Below, piece by piece: positions 10,241-19,424 of a stretch of DNA of 64,000 nt (its first letter is position 1; each line of letters starts with the position of its first letter). This DNA comes from Celeribacter baekdonensis B30 (GTDB taxonomy: Bacteria > Pseudomonadota > Alphaproteobacteria > Rhodobacterales > Rhodobacteraceae), in NCBI RefSeq assembly GCF_000299875.1, contig NZ_AMRK01000006.1:1-64000 (forward strand), read 5' to 3'. The notes beneath the pieces are model-generated. The model searched no databases and was not told where the DNA came from. It saw nothing but the letters and a program-made list of their open reading frames with translations. Made by a program: the position numbers and the translations under genes.

Positions 10241-10320
10241 TGTTTTCAGTAGAGTGCAACAGCGAGCAAAAGCATCGCAAAGACGCCGCGCATACCGAAA
10301 ATGACAAGGAATCCTCGTTT

Positions 10321-11490
10321 ATGACCTCTGATGACATGGAATTTGACACCCAACTCACACAGTGCGGACGCAACCCAGCTCAGCACTTTGGTGCCGTGAA
10401 TACCCCGGTCTACCGTGCTTCAACGATCCTCTTTCCCACTCTCGCCGCATTGGATGTCAAAGAGGGCGCGCGCCTGCGGTATGGACGTCGTGGCACGCCC
10501 ACAACCCATGCCCTCGAAGATGCCGTTTGCACATTGGAACACAGCGAACGCGCTCTGGTGACTCCCTCTGGTGTCAGTGCCATTTCAAATATTCTGATGA
10601 GCTTTGCAGAACCCGGTGCCCATTTTTTGGTAAGTGACAGTTCCTATGGTCCAACCCGGAAATTTTGTGATTTCGTATTGCGGGGATTGGGTGTGGAAAC
10701 CACCTATTACGACCCCACGCTTGGCGAACGTATCAGCGAATTGATCCGCCCTGAAACCAAACTCATATGGATGGAATCTCCCGGATCGCAGACCTTTGAG
10801 GTCCAGGATGTCGATGCTATCGTTGCTGTTGCGCGCGCGCATGGCGTTGTGACAGCAATCGACAACACATGGAGCGCTGGCTACTTTTTCCAGCCGATGA
10901 CACATGGTGTCGACATTTCCATGCAAGCTGGCACCAAATACATCTCCGGGCATTCCGACATCATGCTGGGCACCATCGCCTGCACAGAAGAGATTTATGA
11001 TCGTTTGCGTGAAACCTATCTGCGGTTTGGATTTTGCGTCAGCCCAGATGACGCCTATCTCGCCTTGCGTGGATTGCGGACCATGCCACTGCGGATGCGC
11101 CAGCACCACGCCAGCGGGTTGGCCATTGCAGATTGGCTCGCGCAACAAGGTGAGGTGATCCGGGTGATGCATCCCGCGCGCCCACAAGACCCGCATCATG
11201 CGCTTTGGAAAAACCAGTTTTCTGGCGCGTCCGGTTTGTTTGGCTTCGTTATCAGTGAAACGGATCGCGGCCGTCTCGCCCGGCTGTTCGATGGCCTGCA
11301 ATTTTTTGGCATGGGCTCAAGCTGGGGTGGTTTCGAAAGCTTGCTTGTTCCCACAAATCCGACAGTTTATCGCACCGCCACCGATTGGACTCCAATGGGT
11401 CAAACCATACGCATTCATGTGGGGCTTGAGGATCCAAAAGACTTGATCCGTGACCTGCGGACGGGATTTGATCGTTTGCATGATGCGTAG
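10321..11490 (+). CDS. Cystathionine beta-lyase-like PLP enzyme (Cys/Met metabolism family)
   Basis: A PLP-dependent C-S lyase-fold protein of 389 residues. The internal-aldimine lysine is Lys206 in the TKYISGHSD motif, Asp181 in AIDNTW holds the pyridine nitrogen, and Tyr54 lies in LRYGRRGTP, where the family has its cofactor-phosphate and substrate tyrosine. The sequence GAVNTPVYRASTILFPT near 24-40 is typical of MetC-like lyases. I chose ATG 10321, preceded by AAGGA; an upstream in-frame ATG at 10240 would lie in the operator. It is divergent from the aap-prpD operon and next to gntR, so it probably cleaves an imported sulfur amino acid rather than serving housekeeping methionine synthesis. 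That role is inference. Confidence 0.88.
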   Translation: MTSDDMEFDTQLTQCGRNPAQHFGAVNTPVYRASTILFPTLAALDVKEGARLRYGRRGTPTTHALEDAVCTLEHSERALVTPSGVSAISNILMSFAEPGAHFLVSDSSYGPTRKFCDFVLRGLGVETTYYDPTLGERISELIRPETKLIWMESPGSQTFEVQDVDAIVAVARAHGVVTAIDNTWSAGYFFQPMTHGVDISMQAGTKYISGHSDIMLGTIACTEEIYDRLRETYLRFGFCVSPDDAYLALRGLRTMPLRMRQHHASGLAIADWLAQQGEVIRVMHPARPQDPHHALWKNQFSGASGLFGFVISETDRGRLARLFDGLQFFGMGSSWGGFESLLVPTNPTVYRTATDWTPMGQTIRIHVGLEDPKDLIRDLRTGFDRLHDA

Positions 11491-11545
11491 CCACACGTGC
11501 GACGCACTTGTGGCGCTGTGCGGCATAGTGTCCTTGAGGTCAAGC

Positions 11546-11574
11546 TTGGCTTTCACTGGGACCTTATGTATACA
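11546..11574 (+). promoter_or_regulatory. Candidate gntR promoter overlapping a TGTATACA operator
   Basis: TTGGCT at 11546-11551 and TATACA at 11569-11574 are separated by exactly 17 bases. The -10 hexamer lies within the palindrome TGTATACA (11567-11574), identical to that before the PLP lyase gene. This arrangement suggests autoregulation by the GntR protein. Confidence 0.5.
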
Positions 11575-11641
11575 GACCTGGCGCGGCCCATTCCTTTCCG
11601 GGCCGTGTATTAGGGTGCCCCAACAGAAAGTTTCATCGGTC

Positions 11642-12295
11642 ATGAAAGCCATAATGGAAAAAAACATGCATCGCGGCACGCCTTTGGAACAACTCCTGGA
11701 TGCCATCGAAGATGGGAAACTGACACCGGGCACTCGGCTGCGGGAAACCGAATTGGCCGAGCAACTTGGGATTTCGCGCACCCCGGTACGCGAAGCTTTG
11801 CACCGGCTTCATGCGATGGGACTGGCCGAACATGGGCCACAGCGGGGATTGATCGTCTCACATCTGGATTACGACCATTTGCGCCAGCTCTTTGCTGTGC
11901 GTGAAGGCTTGGAAGGTATGGCCGCGCGGCTTGCCGCGGAATACGCCACCCCTGCCGAAATTAGCCTGTTGCGAGAACTCGTCAGCTTAGATGTCGGGGT
12001 GGACAATCCCGACACGCTCAAAACCCACAACAAACAGTTCCATCTGCAAATTGTGCGCGCCTCTCACAATGCTTATATGATTGATGCGCTCGCAAACCTG
12101 CGTATTCATCTCAGCTTGTTGCCCGGTTCAACCTACAGCATTGCGAAACGGCGCGTCCAAGCACAGGATGAACATCAAGCGATCATTGACGCGGTTGCGG
12201 CGCATGACGGAGATGCTGCGGAACACGCTGCCCGTGTGCATATTAAATCTGGGTACCGGGCGCGTTTGGAGCTATTGTCGTCTCAGCAAGGCTGA
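11642..12295 (+). CDS. GntR-family transcriptional regulator, FadR/FCD subfamily
   Basis: The product has about 217 residues: an N-terminal winged helix (GTRLRETELAEQLGISRTPVREALHRLHAMGLAE, roughly 33-66), then an all-helical FCD ligand domain with the expected Asp/Arg and His metal- or ligand-binding positions (LRQLFAVREGLEG, NKQFHLQIVRASHN, DEHQAIIDAV). The start is not certain: ATG 11642 and ATG 11654 are in frame and neither has a strong ribosome site. FCD regulators usually respond to organic acids, which fits an operon rich in PrpD and PrpF enzymes. It is the probable local regulator of both divergent units. Confidence 0.88.
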   Translation: MKAIMEKNMHRGTPLEQLLDAIEDGKLTPGTRLRETELAEQLGISRTPVREALHRLHAMGLAEHGPQRGLIVSHLDYDHLRQLFAVREGLEGMAARLAAEYATPAEISLLRELVSLDVGVDNPDTLKTHNKQFHLQIVRASHNAYMIDALANLRIHLSLLPGSTYSIAKRRVQAQDEHQAIIDAVAAHDGDAAEHAARVHIKSGYRARLELLSSQQG

Positions 12296-12852
12296 CGATC
12301 CAAATCCGCTCCAGTCCTTGGACCAAAGATTTCGCCCAAAATGGCAGCATGAGCCCGCCCTTCCCAAGCTTCACAAACTAAGGCCTTTGCCAGAGGTTTT
12401 GTCAGCATGGAGCGTGGACGCCAAGCCACGCTTTGTGGCAATGAACGCGGCGAAAAGCTGGATCGCTCCACCATCACCTCGAACGGTGAATGGTCCTGTG
12501 TGGATGGCTCCTGCATTGCAAAAAACGACAGACCCTGTGCCCGTTTTAATCGGTGATTGAGGGTGGTATCTTTGCTGCGATTGATCCTGCGGATCTGGAA
12601 AGATTTTGTTGTGATATCAATGCTATTTTCTGCAATGCGGCGTGGTGGGTTGAAAAAACTCTCAAAAAAGACTATCTATGCGACGTGGTCCACGCGGCGG
12701 ACCCGTTCGGTCTCTCATAGATCGACCCGTAGAGCGCGACGCCTTTCTGGCTGGTCTTTGCTCCTTGCCGCGCTGCCTTGGTGATGAGGCGGGTGGGGCG
12801 CGCAGAACCTGAATAACAGAACAGACCTTAGAGCACCCAAAAGGAGCTCCCC
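12296..12852. other. 557-base spacer with possible remnant ORFs
   Basis: No convincing gene. The base composition is lower in G+C than its neighbours. Two short frames on the plus strand look protein-like but match nothing I recognise: 12407-12556 (49 codons, Cys-rich, with a CVDGSC motif) and 12553-12720 from a GTG (55 codons, with an FCCDINAIFC motif). They overlap slightly in different frames, which could mean one frameshifted, decaying gene. No hairpin of note and no promoter that I trust. Confidence 0.35.
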
Positions 12853-13971
12853 ATCAAGGATTCTATCTCCCATACCCCGTCGCTTCCCTACAACCGCATC
12901 GCTGTGCTTGGCGCAGGCAGTTGGGGGACAGCGCTCGCTACCGTTTTGGCCCGCAATGGACGTGAGGTGCGCCTTTGGGCACGCCGCCCCGATCTGGCGG
13001 AACGGATCAATCTCACTCATCAAAACTCTGACTACCTGCCCGAGGTCGACCTTCCAAACGGTCTGACCGCCACTGCCGATCTGGCTCATGCGCTTGCGGG
13101 TGCTGAGGCCGTTTTGATGGTGACGCCCTCGGCCACGTTACGTCCGATGTGTCAGGCCATAGCAAGCCACCTGCCAACGGGCATTCCGATCGCATTGGCC
13201 TGTAAGGGCGTTGAACGTGGCAGCGGATACCTTTTGTCCGAGGTTGTGTCCGAAGAACTGCCCGGCCATCCGGTTGGTGCGGTTTCCGGGCCGACCTTTG
13301 CTCATGAAACCGCTTTGGATCATCCGACAGCGGCCACAGTGGCCTTTCCCTTCGCCTATCAGGATCGGCTGACACCGGAAAGCAGCCCGGCTGTCCGCCT
13401 CTCAATGTCACTGTCTGGCGGTGGGTTTCGGCCCTATGTTTCTGACGATCTTGTCGGGGTTGAAGTCGGTGGGGCAGTTAAAAACGTGATCGCCATTGCC
13501 TGTGGGATGATGTCGGGCGCGGGTTTTGCCGAGAACACCCGCGCGGCGTTTATCACCCGTGGCACCGATGAGATGAAGCTTTTGGCCCAGACGCTTGGCG
13601 GCAAACGCGAAACCGTCACCGGCCTGTCCGGGGCGGGTGATCTGACGCTGACCTGTTCTTCGACCACCTCGCGCAACATGTCCTTGGGCTATCAATTGGG
13701 TCAGGGCATCGCACGCCCGTCCTGTTTTGAGGGGCGTTCGGTCGTGGTCGAAGGCGAGGTCAACGCCGCCTCTGTGACCGATCTCGCGCGTCGTCTTGGA
13801 GTCTCCATGCCGATCTGTGAGACGGTGAATGCGGTGTTGCACAAAGGGTCCGATTTGCGTGAGGCCTTCACCGCATTGTGGTCTCGCCCGATTGAGGCCG
13901 AACCCTATGCGCTTGATCTCTCAATAGATCATCCTTCCCCCGATCTTCCGCTACAATTCGGAGCCGTTTGA
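12853..13971 (+). CDS. gpsA: NAD(P)-dependent glycerol-3-phosphate dehydrogenase (apparent ATC start)
   Basis: The enzyme reduces dihydroxyacetone phosphate to sn-glycerol-3-phosphate. The Rossmann motif IAVLGAGSWGTALA lies at the N-terminus, with KGVERGSG, SGPTFAHE, the catalytic-lysine region GGAVKNVIAIACG and the RAAFITRG...TGLSGAGDLTLTC block following. The only conventional in-frame start, GTG 12904, would remove the first beta strand and has no ribosome site. A strong AAGGAG at 12841-12846 sits six bases before an ATC codon at 12853, and no ATG, GTG, TTG or CTG exists between the upstream stop (12829) and 12904. I therefore use ATC 12853, giving 372 residues. It leads an operon for glucosylglycerol, for which it supplies the acceptor. 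Confidence 0.85.
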   Translation: MKDSISHTPSLPYNRIAVLGAGSWGTALATVLARNGREVRLWARRPDLAERINLTHQNSDYLPEVDLPNGLTATADLAHALAGAEAVLMVTPSATLRPMCQAIASHLPTGIPIALACKGVERGSGYLLSEVVSEELPGHPVGAVSGPTFAHETALDHPTAATVAFPFAYQDRLTPESSPAVRLSMSLSGGGFRPYVSDDLVGVEVGGAVKNVIAIACGMMSGAGFAENTRAAFITRGTDEMKLLAQTLGGKRETVTGLSGAGDLTLTCSSTTSRNMSLGYQLGQGIARPSCFEGRSVVVEGEVNAASVTDLARRLGVSMPICETVNAVLHKGSDLREAFTALWSRPIEAEPYALDLSIDHPSPDLPLQFGAV

Positions 13972-13974
13972 CTC

Positions 13975-14757
13975 ATGAACGTACACACCACACCGCGCCC
14001 GGCCATCGCCGCGCGCCGCTTTACCCTTGCGACCGACCTTGATGGCACTTTCTTGGGCGGCACGCCTGAGGATCGCCAACGCCTTTACTCTTGGATCGAA
14101 GAGAACCGCGACAGCGTGGGTCTGATCTTTGTCACCGGACGCGACCCGGAATTTATCATGCAGATGTGCCGCGAGCAGGGCCTGCCGTGGCCGGAATTTG
14201 TTGTCGGCGATGTTGGCACGACGATTGCCGAGGTCCGCCCGGACGGGTCCATCGCCCCGATTGCCACCCTCGAAGAAGACATCGCCGCACGGTGGAACGA
14301 CCAAGGCCAAGCCGTGCGCGAGGCCTTTGCCGATCATCCGGGGCTCAAGCTCCAGCCCACCGAATTTCGCTATCGCGTCAGTTACGATCTGACGCCGACC
14401 GGCTATGACGTGACGGCGGAAGCGAAGGTCGAAGCGATGGGGCTCGATTGGCTCATCTCCGACAATCGTTATTTCGATGTCCTGCCAAAAGGTGTGTCAA
14501 AAGGCCCGTCGATCCGGCGTTTGATCGACCATCTAGGCATTCCAGAGGAGCGTGTTCTTTGCGCCGGGGACACGATGAACGATCTGTCCATGTTGATCTC
14601 TGGCCTCCCATCCGTGGCCGTCGGCAATTCGGAAACCGCCCTCATGCAGCGGCTTCATGACATAGATACCGTGTATCACGCCAAGGCCCATGGGGCCGCC
14701 GGTATTTTGGAAGCCATCGCCGCGTTCGAGCTTCACGATATCCCAAAAGGAGTCTGA
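13975..14757 (+). CDS. HAD-family phosphatase, sucrose-phosphatase-like; probable glucosylglycerol-3-phosphate phosphatase
   Basis: The product has 260 residues with the HAD nucleophile motif ATDLDGTFLGG (about 19-29), the motif II region FVTGRD and the C-terminal acidic motif GDTMNDLSM (about 202-210). The cap is of the sucrose-6-phosphatase type. It starts 3 bases after gpsA, with GGAG ten bases upstream of the ATG, and ends one base before the start codon of the synthase. In some Pseudomonas-type pathways a similar phosphatase domain is fused to the synthase; here the two activities are separate, adjacent genes. Inferred reaction: removal of phosphate from glucosylglycerol-phosphate. Confidence 0.83.
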   Translation: MNVHTTPRPAIAARRFTLATDLDGTFLGGTPEDRQRLYSWIEENRDSVGLIFVTGRDPEFIMQMCREQGLPWPEFVVGDVGTTIAEVRPDGSIAPIATLEEDIAARWNDQGQAVREAFADHPGLKLQPTEFRYRVSYDLTPTGYDVTAEAKVEAMGLDWLISDNRYFDVLPKGVSKGPSIRRLIDHLGIPEERVLCAGDTMNDLSMLISGLPSVAVGNSETALMQRLHDIDTVYHAKAHGAAGILEAIAAFELHDIPKGV

Positions 14758-14758
14758 T

Positions 14759-16264
14759 ATGTCATCTAATCTTGTCATCGTTTACCACCGCCAACCTTAT
14801 GAAGAGGTCGAGGTGGATGGGAAAATCGAATACCGCGAAAACAAAAGCCCCAACGGCATTGTGCCCACGCTCAAAAGCTTTTTCGGGCGTGTCGACAAAG
14901 GCGCGTGGATCGCGTGGAAACATGCGAAAGACCCCGCCAACCCCGAGTTTGAGCGGGTGATCGAAATTGACGATGCCTATGGCACCTATACCGTCTCGCG
15001 CCTGCCGCTGACGCCGGAACAGGTTAAAAGTTTCTATCATGTCTCTTCGAAAGAGGCGTTTTGGCCGATCCTGCACGGGTTCAAAGAACGCTACAACTAC
15101 GATCCCGTCGATTGGCCGACCTTTCGCGAGGTGAATTGGGCCTTTGCCGAAGCTGCCGCCGCCGAAGCCGCCGAAGGGGCGGTTGTGTGGGTCCATGACT
15201 ACAACCTCTGGCTGGTGCCGGGCTATTTGCGCACGCTGCGCCCGGATGTCAAAATCTCGTTTTTCCATCACACGCCCTTTCCGAACGCCGATATTTTCAA
15301 TGTGCTGCCCTGGCGCAAAGAGATTTTGGAAAGCCTCTTGGCCTGTGATGTCATCGGCTTCCACATTCCGCGCTACGTGAACAACTTTGTGTCCTCCGCC
15401 CGCTCCCTGTTGGAGGTCGACACGTTGAAACGCGAAAAGGTTCACCCGGATATGGTGCCCGAAACCTCTGCGCTCTCGGAACAAAGTGTGGTCACCGAAA
15501 TCGGCTATGAGGGCCGCACGGTGCGCCTTCAGGCCAGCCCCGTGGGCGTTGATGTCGATTATATCGAAGAGGTGGTGGCCAATGAGGCCACGGCCAAACG
15601 GGTCAAAGAGATCAAGCAAGAAATCGGCGACGGACAGCTCATCCTTTCGGTCGGGCGCACCGATTACACCAAGGGCGGGATCGAACAGCTGCAAAGTTTT
15701 GAGCGGATTTTGGAAACCCGTCCTGACCTGCGCGGCAAGGTGCGTTTGATGCATGTCTCGGTGGCGGCCAATTCCGAAATGACCTCCTATGAGGAAATCC
15801 AGCGCGATCTTGAACATCAGGCGGGGATGATCAATGGCCGCTATGGTAGCTTCGATTGGCAACCCGTCGCGCTGATTTCCCGGCCGGTGAAATTCACCGA
15901 TCTCGTGGCCTATTACCGCGCGGCCGATGTGGCGTGGATCACGCCTTTGGCCGATGGGATGAACCTTGTGTGCAAGGAATATTGCGCGGCGCGCACCGAT
16001 GGTGACGGGGTCTTGGTGCTGTCCGAATTTGCCGGGGCTGCGGTGGAATTGGCCTCGGCGGTGCCGACCAATCCGTTCTCGCATAAGTCGATGGATGGCG
16101 CGATCCAATTTGCTTTGGAAATGCCAGAAGAAGAACGCCGTGGTCGGATGAAGAAAAACCGCGAAAAGGTCCGCACTCAGGACATTCGGTTCTGGGCCGA
16201 GGACCAAATGCGCGCCTTTGGCGAAGAGATTTTGCCCGCGCGTCACGCAGAGAATGCAGCGTAA
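14759..16264 (+). CDS. ggpS: Glucosylglycerol-phosphate synthase (GT20 family)
   Basis: A retaining glycosyltransferase of about 501 residues that transfers glucose from ADP-glucose to glycerol-3-phosphate. GT20 landmarks include VWVHDYNLW, FFHHTPFPNADIFNVLPWR, the DVIGFHIPRYVNNF loop, VGRTDYTKGGIEQL in the donor site and TPLADGMNLVCKEY near the C-terminus. The SFFGRVDKGAWIAWK N-terminal region and the overall pattern match GgpS rather than trehalose-phosphate synthase OtsA, as does the linkage to gpsA. ATG 14759 follows AAAAGGAG, which lies inside the end of the phosphatase gene. The product of the pathway, glucosylglycerol, is an osmolyte typical of salt-exposed bacteria. Confidence 0.88.
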   Translation: MSSNLVIVYHRQPYEEVEVDGKIEYRENKSPNGIVPTLKSFFGRVDKGAWIAWKHAKDPANPEFERVIEIDDAYGTYTVSRLPLTPEQVKSFYHVSSKEAFWPILHGFKERYNYDPVDWPTFREVNWAFAEAAAAEAAEGAVVWVHDYNLWLVPGYLRTLRPDVKISFFHHTPFPNADIFNVLPWRKEILESLLACDVIGFHIPRYVNNFVSSARSLLEVDTLKREKVHPDMVPETSALSEQSVVTEIGYEGRTVRLQASPVGVDVDYIEEVVANEATAKRVKEIKQEIGDGQLILSVGRTDYTKGGIEQLQSFERILETRPDLRGKVRLMHVSVAANSEMTSYEEIQRDLEHQAGMINGRYGSFDWQPVALISRPVKFTDLVAYYRAADVAWITPLADGMNLVCKEYCAARTDGDGVLVLSEFAGAAVELASAVPTNPFSHKSMDGAIQFALEMPEEERRGRMKKNREKVRTQDIRFWAEDQMRAFGEEILPARHAENAA

Positions 16265-16307
16265 TCTCCTCTCTCTTTGGCTCGGTTCGAAAGGATCTCT
16301 CTCGATC

Positions 16308-19300
16308 TTACGCCTGATCCACGCTCTCACGCGGGATCGGGCGTTTTTTTCCAAAGTGCAGATCATCCAAAACCGCGACCACAGCGGGCGTCACAAACAG
16401 CGACAAAACCGTCGCAACCGTTAGGCCAAAGGCAAGGCTGGCGACAATCGGGCGCAGAAATTGCGCCTGTGTGCTTTGCTCAAAAAGCAATGGTCCAAGC
16501 CCGACCACCGTGGTCAAGGAGGTTAGGAAAATCGCCCGAAACCGTTCCCGCACCGCCTCGCGTCCGGCCTCGATGATCCCGCTCCCAGCGTTGCGTTTGT
16601 CTTGCATGAAGGCATCCAAAAGGATCGAGTCATTGACCACGATCCCGGCCAGCGTCGCCAGTCCCACAAGGCTCGGTAGCGACAGTTGCAATCCCAAGGC
16701 CATATGCCCCCAAACCACGCCGACCAGCCCAAGCGGGATGGCGGCGAGAATGGCGACGGGGCGCAGGAAACTTTTGAGATGAAACGACAAAAGCAGGAAA
16801 ACCCCGATCAAGCCGACGATCATATTGCGGCCCAGGGAGGCCCCAGTGGTGGCGGTATCTTGGGCCTCACCCAAGATCGAAACAAAGACGCCGGGATGGC
16901 GCTCTGGCAAGGTCGGTAGGTAGTCCGATTTGAGCGCGACCATCAGTTCGCGCGCATTGGCAATGGCCGGATCAATCGAACCCTGCACACGCACCGTGCG
17001 TTTGCCGTCGACCCGCGTGATCGTGTCAAAGCCACGGGTCAGGCGCAGATCGGCCACGGCGCTCAGCGCCACATGAGTGCCATTCGCGGCGGGAACGCGC
17101 AGGTCAAGGATATCGGACAGGCTGCGCCGATCGGTGGCGGCAAGGCGAGCAACCACATCGACCTGACCGTACCCATCGACAAAACTCACGGCACTGTCGC
17201 CCTTGAAGGCTGCGCGCAGTTCGTTCCCGATGGCTTGAGGCGTGACGCCAAGAGCATTGGCGACTTCAGAGCGCAGGGTCACAACAATCTCGGGCTTGCC
17301 GGGTTGCAGATCAAACGTCACATCGCGCACACCGTCAAAGTCGCGGAAAAACCGCCGAATTTCACGCGCGGTGACGGAGAGTTCATCCAGATCATCGCCG
17401 GTCAAGCGCAGGTCAATCGGCTTGCCGCCCGCACCGCGTTCTTTGTCGGTAAAGCGTAGCGCGGCCATGTCCGGCATCGGCCCGGTGAGTTTTTTCCATT
17501 GGCCGAGGATGTCTCCGACCGCGGTTGTGCGCACACCTGCGGGTAAAAGCGCGGCGCTGACCGTGGCCATATGCGCGCCCGATCCCGCCGCATCCGTATT
17601 GACGCCATAGGTGATCGTGTAGCTTTGGACCAAGGCCTGTCCGTCCGGTTGATCCGGGGTCCAGTCGGCGTTCATCTGTTCAAGGGCTTTGACGACCTTG
17701 GCGACCCGTTGCTCGGTCCGTTCCAGAGGTGCACCTTGCGACAGCAATAGCCGCGCTTCGACCGTGTCGCTCTCAAGCGTCGGGAAACTTTGATATTTGA
17801 TGAAACCGCCGGTATAGGGCGCCACGGAAAACAGAATGACAAACAGCGTCAGCCCAACAGTCAGATAGCGATAGCGCAGCGCCAGTTCGGCCAAAGGCAC
17901 GATGGCGCGATCTCTGAGGCGCTCAAACAGACCATTGATCCACCGGCTGATCTGCCCCGGACGCATATCGCGGTCCAGCGCATGACGCATATGCGCCGGC
18001 AAGATCAAAAACGCCTCAACCAAACTGACGGTCAGCGTGATCAACAGCACAATGGGAATGTATTTCAGGATCGCGCCAATACTGCCCGCCATATAGGCCA
18101 GCGGCCCAACGATCATCGCAGTGGTCAGAAACGAGGCGATGACACTGGGCAACACCTGACGCGTACCATTGACGGCGGCATCGCGGGCGCTTTCCCCGGC
18201 CTGGCGGCGGCGCACAATGTTTTCAGAGATCACAATTGCATCGTCCATCAACAGCCCGACCGCGACCAACAGTGCCACCATGGTCATCATGTTGATGGTG
18301 TAGCCCAAAAGCTGCATCGCAAAGATTGCGCCGAGGAAGGACACCGGAAGCCCAAGGGCGACCCAAAACGACATGCGAAATCCGAAAAACAGCCACATGG
18401 TGAAGAACACCAAAATCAGCCCCTGAAGGCCGTTGTCTCCGATGATCCGAAGCCGATCACGAATATTGCCTGTTGAGTCTTGTGAAATGGCGAGGGTGAT
18501 GTTGCCGGGGGCGTCGCGTTGCGCCTCTGCAACTTGACGGTCGAGCGCGGCTTTGACCCTGAGGGCGTCTTGGCTCGCGGTTTTGCTCACGGCAACAATC
18601 GCGGCGCGGTTCTGGCCGAAATAGCTGGCCTGAGACGGATCATCAAAGCCCGCGCGCACCGTGGCCACATCGCCCAAGCGCACATCTCCGCCGCCGGAGC
18701 GGCTGATCAAAGGGATGGTTTCCAACTCGGCGGGCGTGCGTTTTTCGGCCAAGAACCGGATTGCGGCATCGCCGGAGGCGCTTTCGAGCGAGCCTGCGGG
18801 CATATCGAGGCTGTGTTTGGCCAAAAGAGCGGTGATTTCAGACATGTCGAGGCCGAAGCGTTCGAGCGCAGATGCATCGAAAGTGATGGCAATTTCGCGA
18901 TCCGAGAAGCCGTTGACTGTGACTTGCGAAATCTCGGGGTCGGTGCGCAGGCGATCTGCGAATGTTTGGGCATAGGCAAAGAGTACCGCCGGATCATCCG
19001 GCCCGATGACCGCGACAGAGGCCACAGATGCCACACGTTCGACCACGCGGGTGACCGGGTCATTGGCCTTGGCGGGTAGGGTGGAAATGCCGCCCACCGC
19101 GTCTTTGATGTCATTGTGGAACCGTGTCATATCGGCCCCCTCAAAGATCACAGCGGTCAACACGGCGGCGTTTTCTTGCGACAGACAGGTCAGTTCATCC
19201 AGGTTGTCGATCTGCAAAAGCGGCTCTTCGACCACGCTACAAATCCCGGTTTCGACCTCAGAGGGCGCAGCGCCGGGATAGGGGATGCGAATTTCGACAT

Positions 19301-19424
19301 CCGTTGGCGCGACCAGAGGAAAGGTGTCACGTTGCAACATCGGCAGAGCCAAGAGGCCCAGCCCCATGAGGATGATCATCAGGATATTGGCCGCCGTCGG
19401 GTGCGTGGCGAAAAGACGGATCAT
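16308..19424 (-). CDS. RND-family efflux transporter permease
   Basis: An inner-membrane proton-driven pump of 1038 residues, the usual length. It has an N-terminal transmembrane helix (TAANILMIILMGLGLLALP), two large periplasmic domains, and the TM4 proton-relay pair in VAVGLLMDDAIVISENI. The second half-repeat contains GLATLAGIVVNDSILLDAF. The start overlaps the last four bases of the adaptor gene, so the two are translationally coupled. It lacks a linked TolC-type outer-membrane gene and any linked regulator. Sequence features place it in the broad AcrB/MdtB-like group; the substrate cannot be inferred. It is convergent with the ggpS operon, with only 43 bases between. Confidence 0.92.
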   Translation of the reverse strand: MIRLFATHPTAANILMIILMGLGLLALPMLQRDTFPLVAPTDVEIRIPYPGAAPSEVETGICSVVEEPLLQIDNLDELTCLSQENAAVLTAVIFEGADMTRFHNDIKDAVGGISTLPAKANDPVTRVVERVASVASVAVIGPDDPAVLFAYAQTFADRLRTDPEISQVTVNGFSDREIAITFDASALERFGLDMSEITALLAKHSLDMPAGSLESASGDAAIRFLAEKRTPAELETIPLISRSGGGDVRLGDVATVRAGFDDPSQASYFGQNRAAIVAVSKTASQDALRVKAALDRQVAEAQRDAPGNITLAISQDSTGNIRDRLRIIGDNGLQGLILVFFTMWLFFGFRMSFWVALGLPVSFLGAIFAMQLLGYTINMMTMVALLVAVGLLMDDAIVISENIVRRRQAGESARDAAVNGTRQVLPSVIASFLTTAMIVGPLAYMAGSIGAILKYIPIVLLITLTVSLVEAFLILPAHMRHALDRDMRPGQISRWINGLFERLRDRAIVPLAELALRYRYLTVGLTLFVILFSVAPYTGGFIKYQSFPTLESDTVEARLLLSQGAPLERTEQRVAKVVKALEQMNADWTPDQPDGQALVQSYTITYGVNTDAAGSGAHMATVSAALLPAGVRTTAVGDILGQWKKLTGPMPDMAALRFTDKERGAGGKPIDLRLTGDDLDELSVTAREIRRFFRDFDGVRDVTFDLQPGKPEIVVTLRSEVANALGVTPQAIGNELRAAFKGDSAVSFVDGYGQVDVVARLAATDRRSLSDILDLRVPAANGTHVALSAVADLRLTRGFDTITRVDGKRTVRVQGSIDPAIANARELMVALKSDYLPTLPERHPGVFVSILGEAQDTATTGASLGRNMIVGLIGVFLLLSFHLKSFLRPVAILAAIPLGLVGVVWGHMALGLQLSLPSLVGLATLAGIVVNDSILLDAFMQDKRNAGSGIIEAGREAVRERFRAIFLTSLTTVVGLGPLLFEQSTQAQFLRPIVASLAFGLTVATVLSLFVTPAVVAVLDDLHFGKKRPIPRESVDQA

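Noticed and set aside
10240-10320. Earlier ATG for the PLP lyase gene (adds 27 residues)
   Set aside because: The extension overlaps the promoter/operator and is not conserved-looking; the ATG at 10321 has a ribosome site.
14762-16366. Long minus-strand frame (534 codons) opposite ggpS
   Set aside because: It is the antisense shadow of a clear GT20 gene, is rich in His, Arg and Gly as antisense frames of G+C-rich genes are, and has no ribosome site or recognisable domain.
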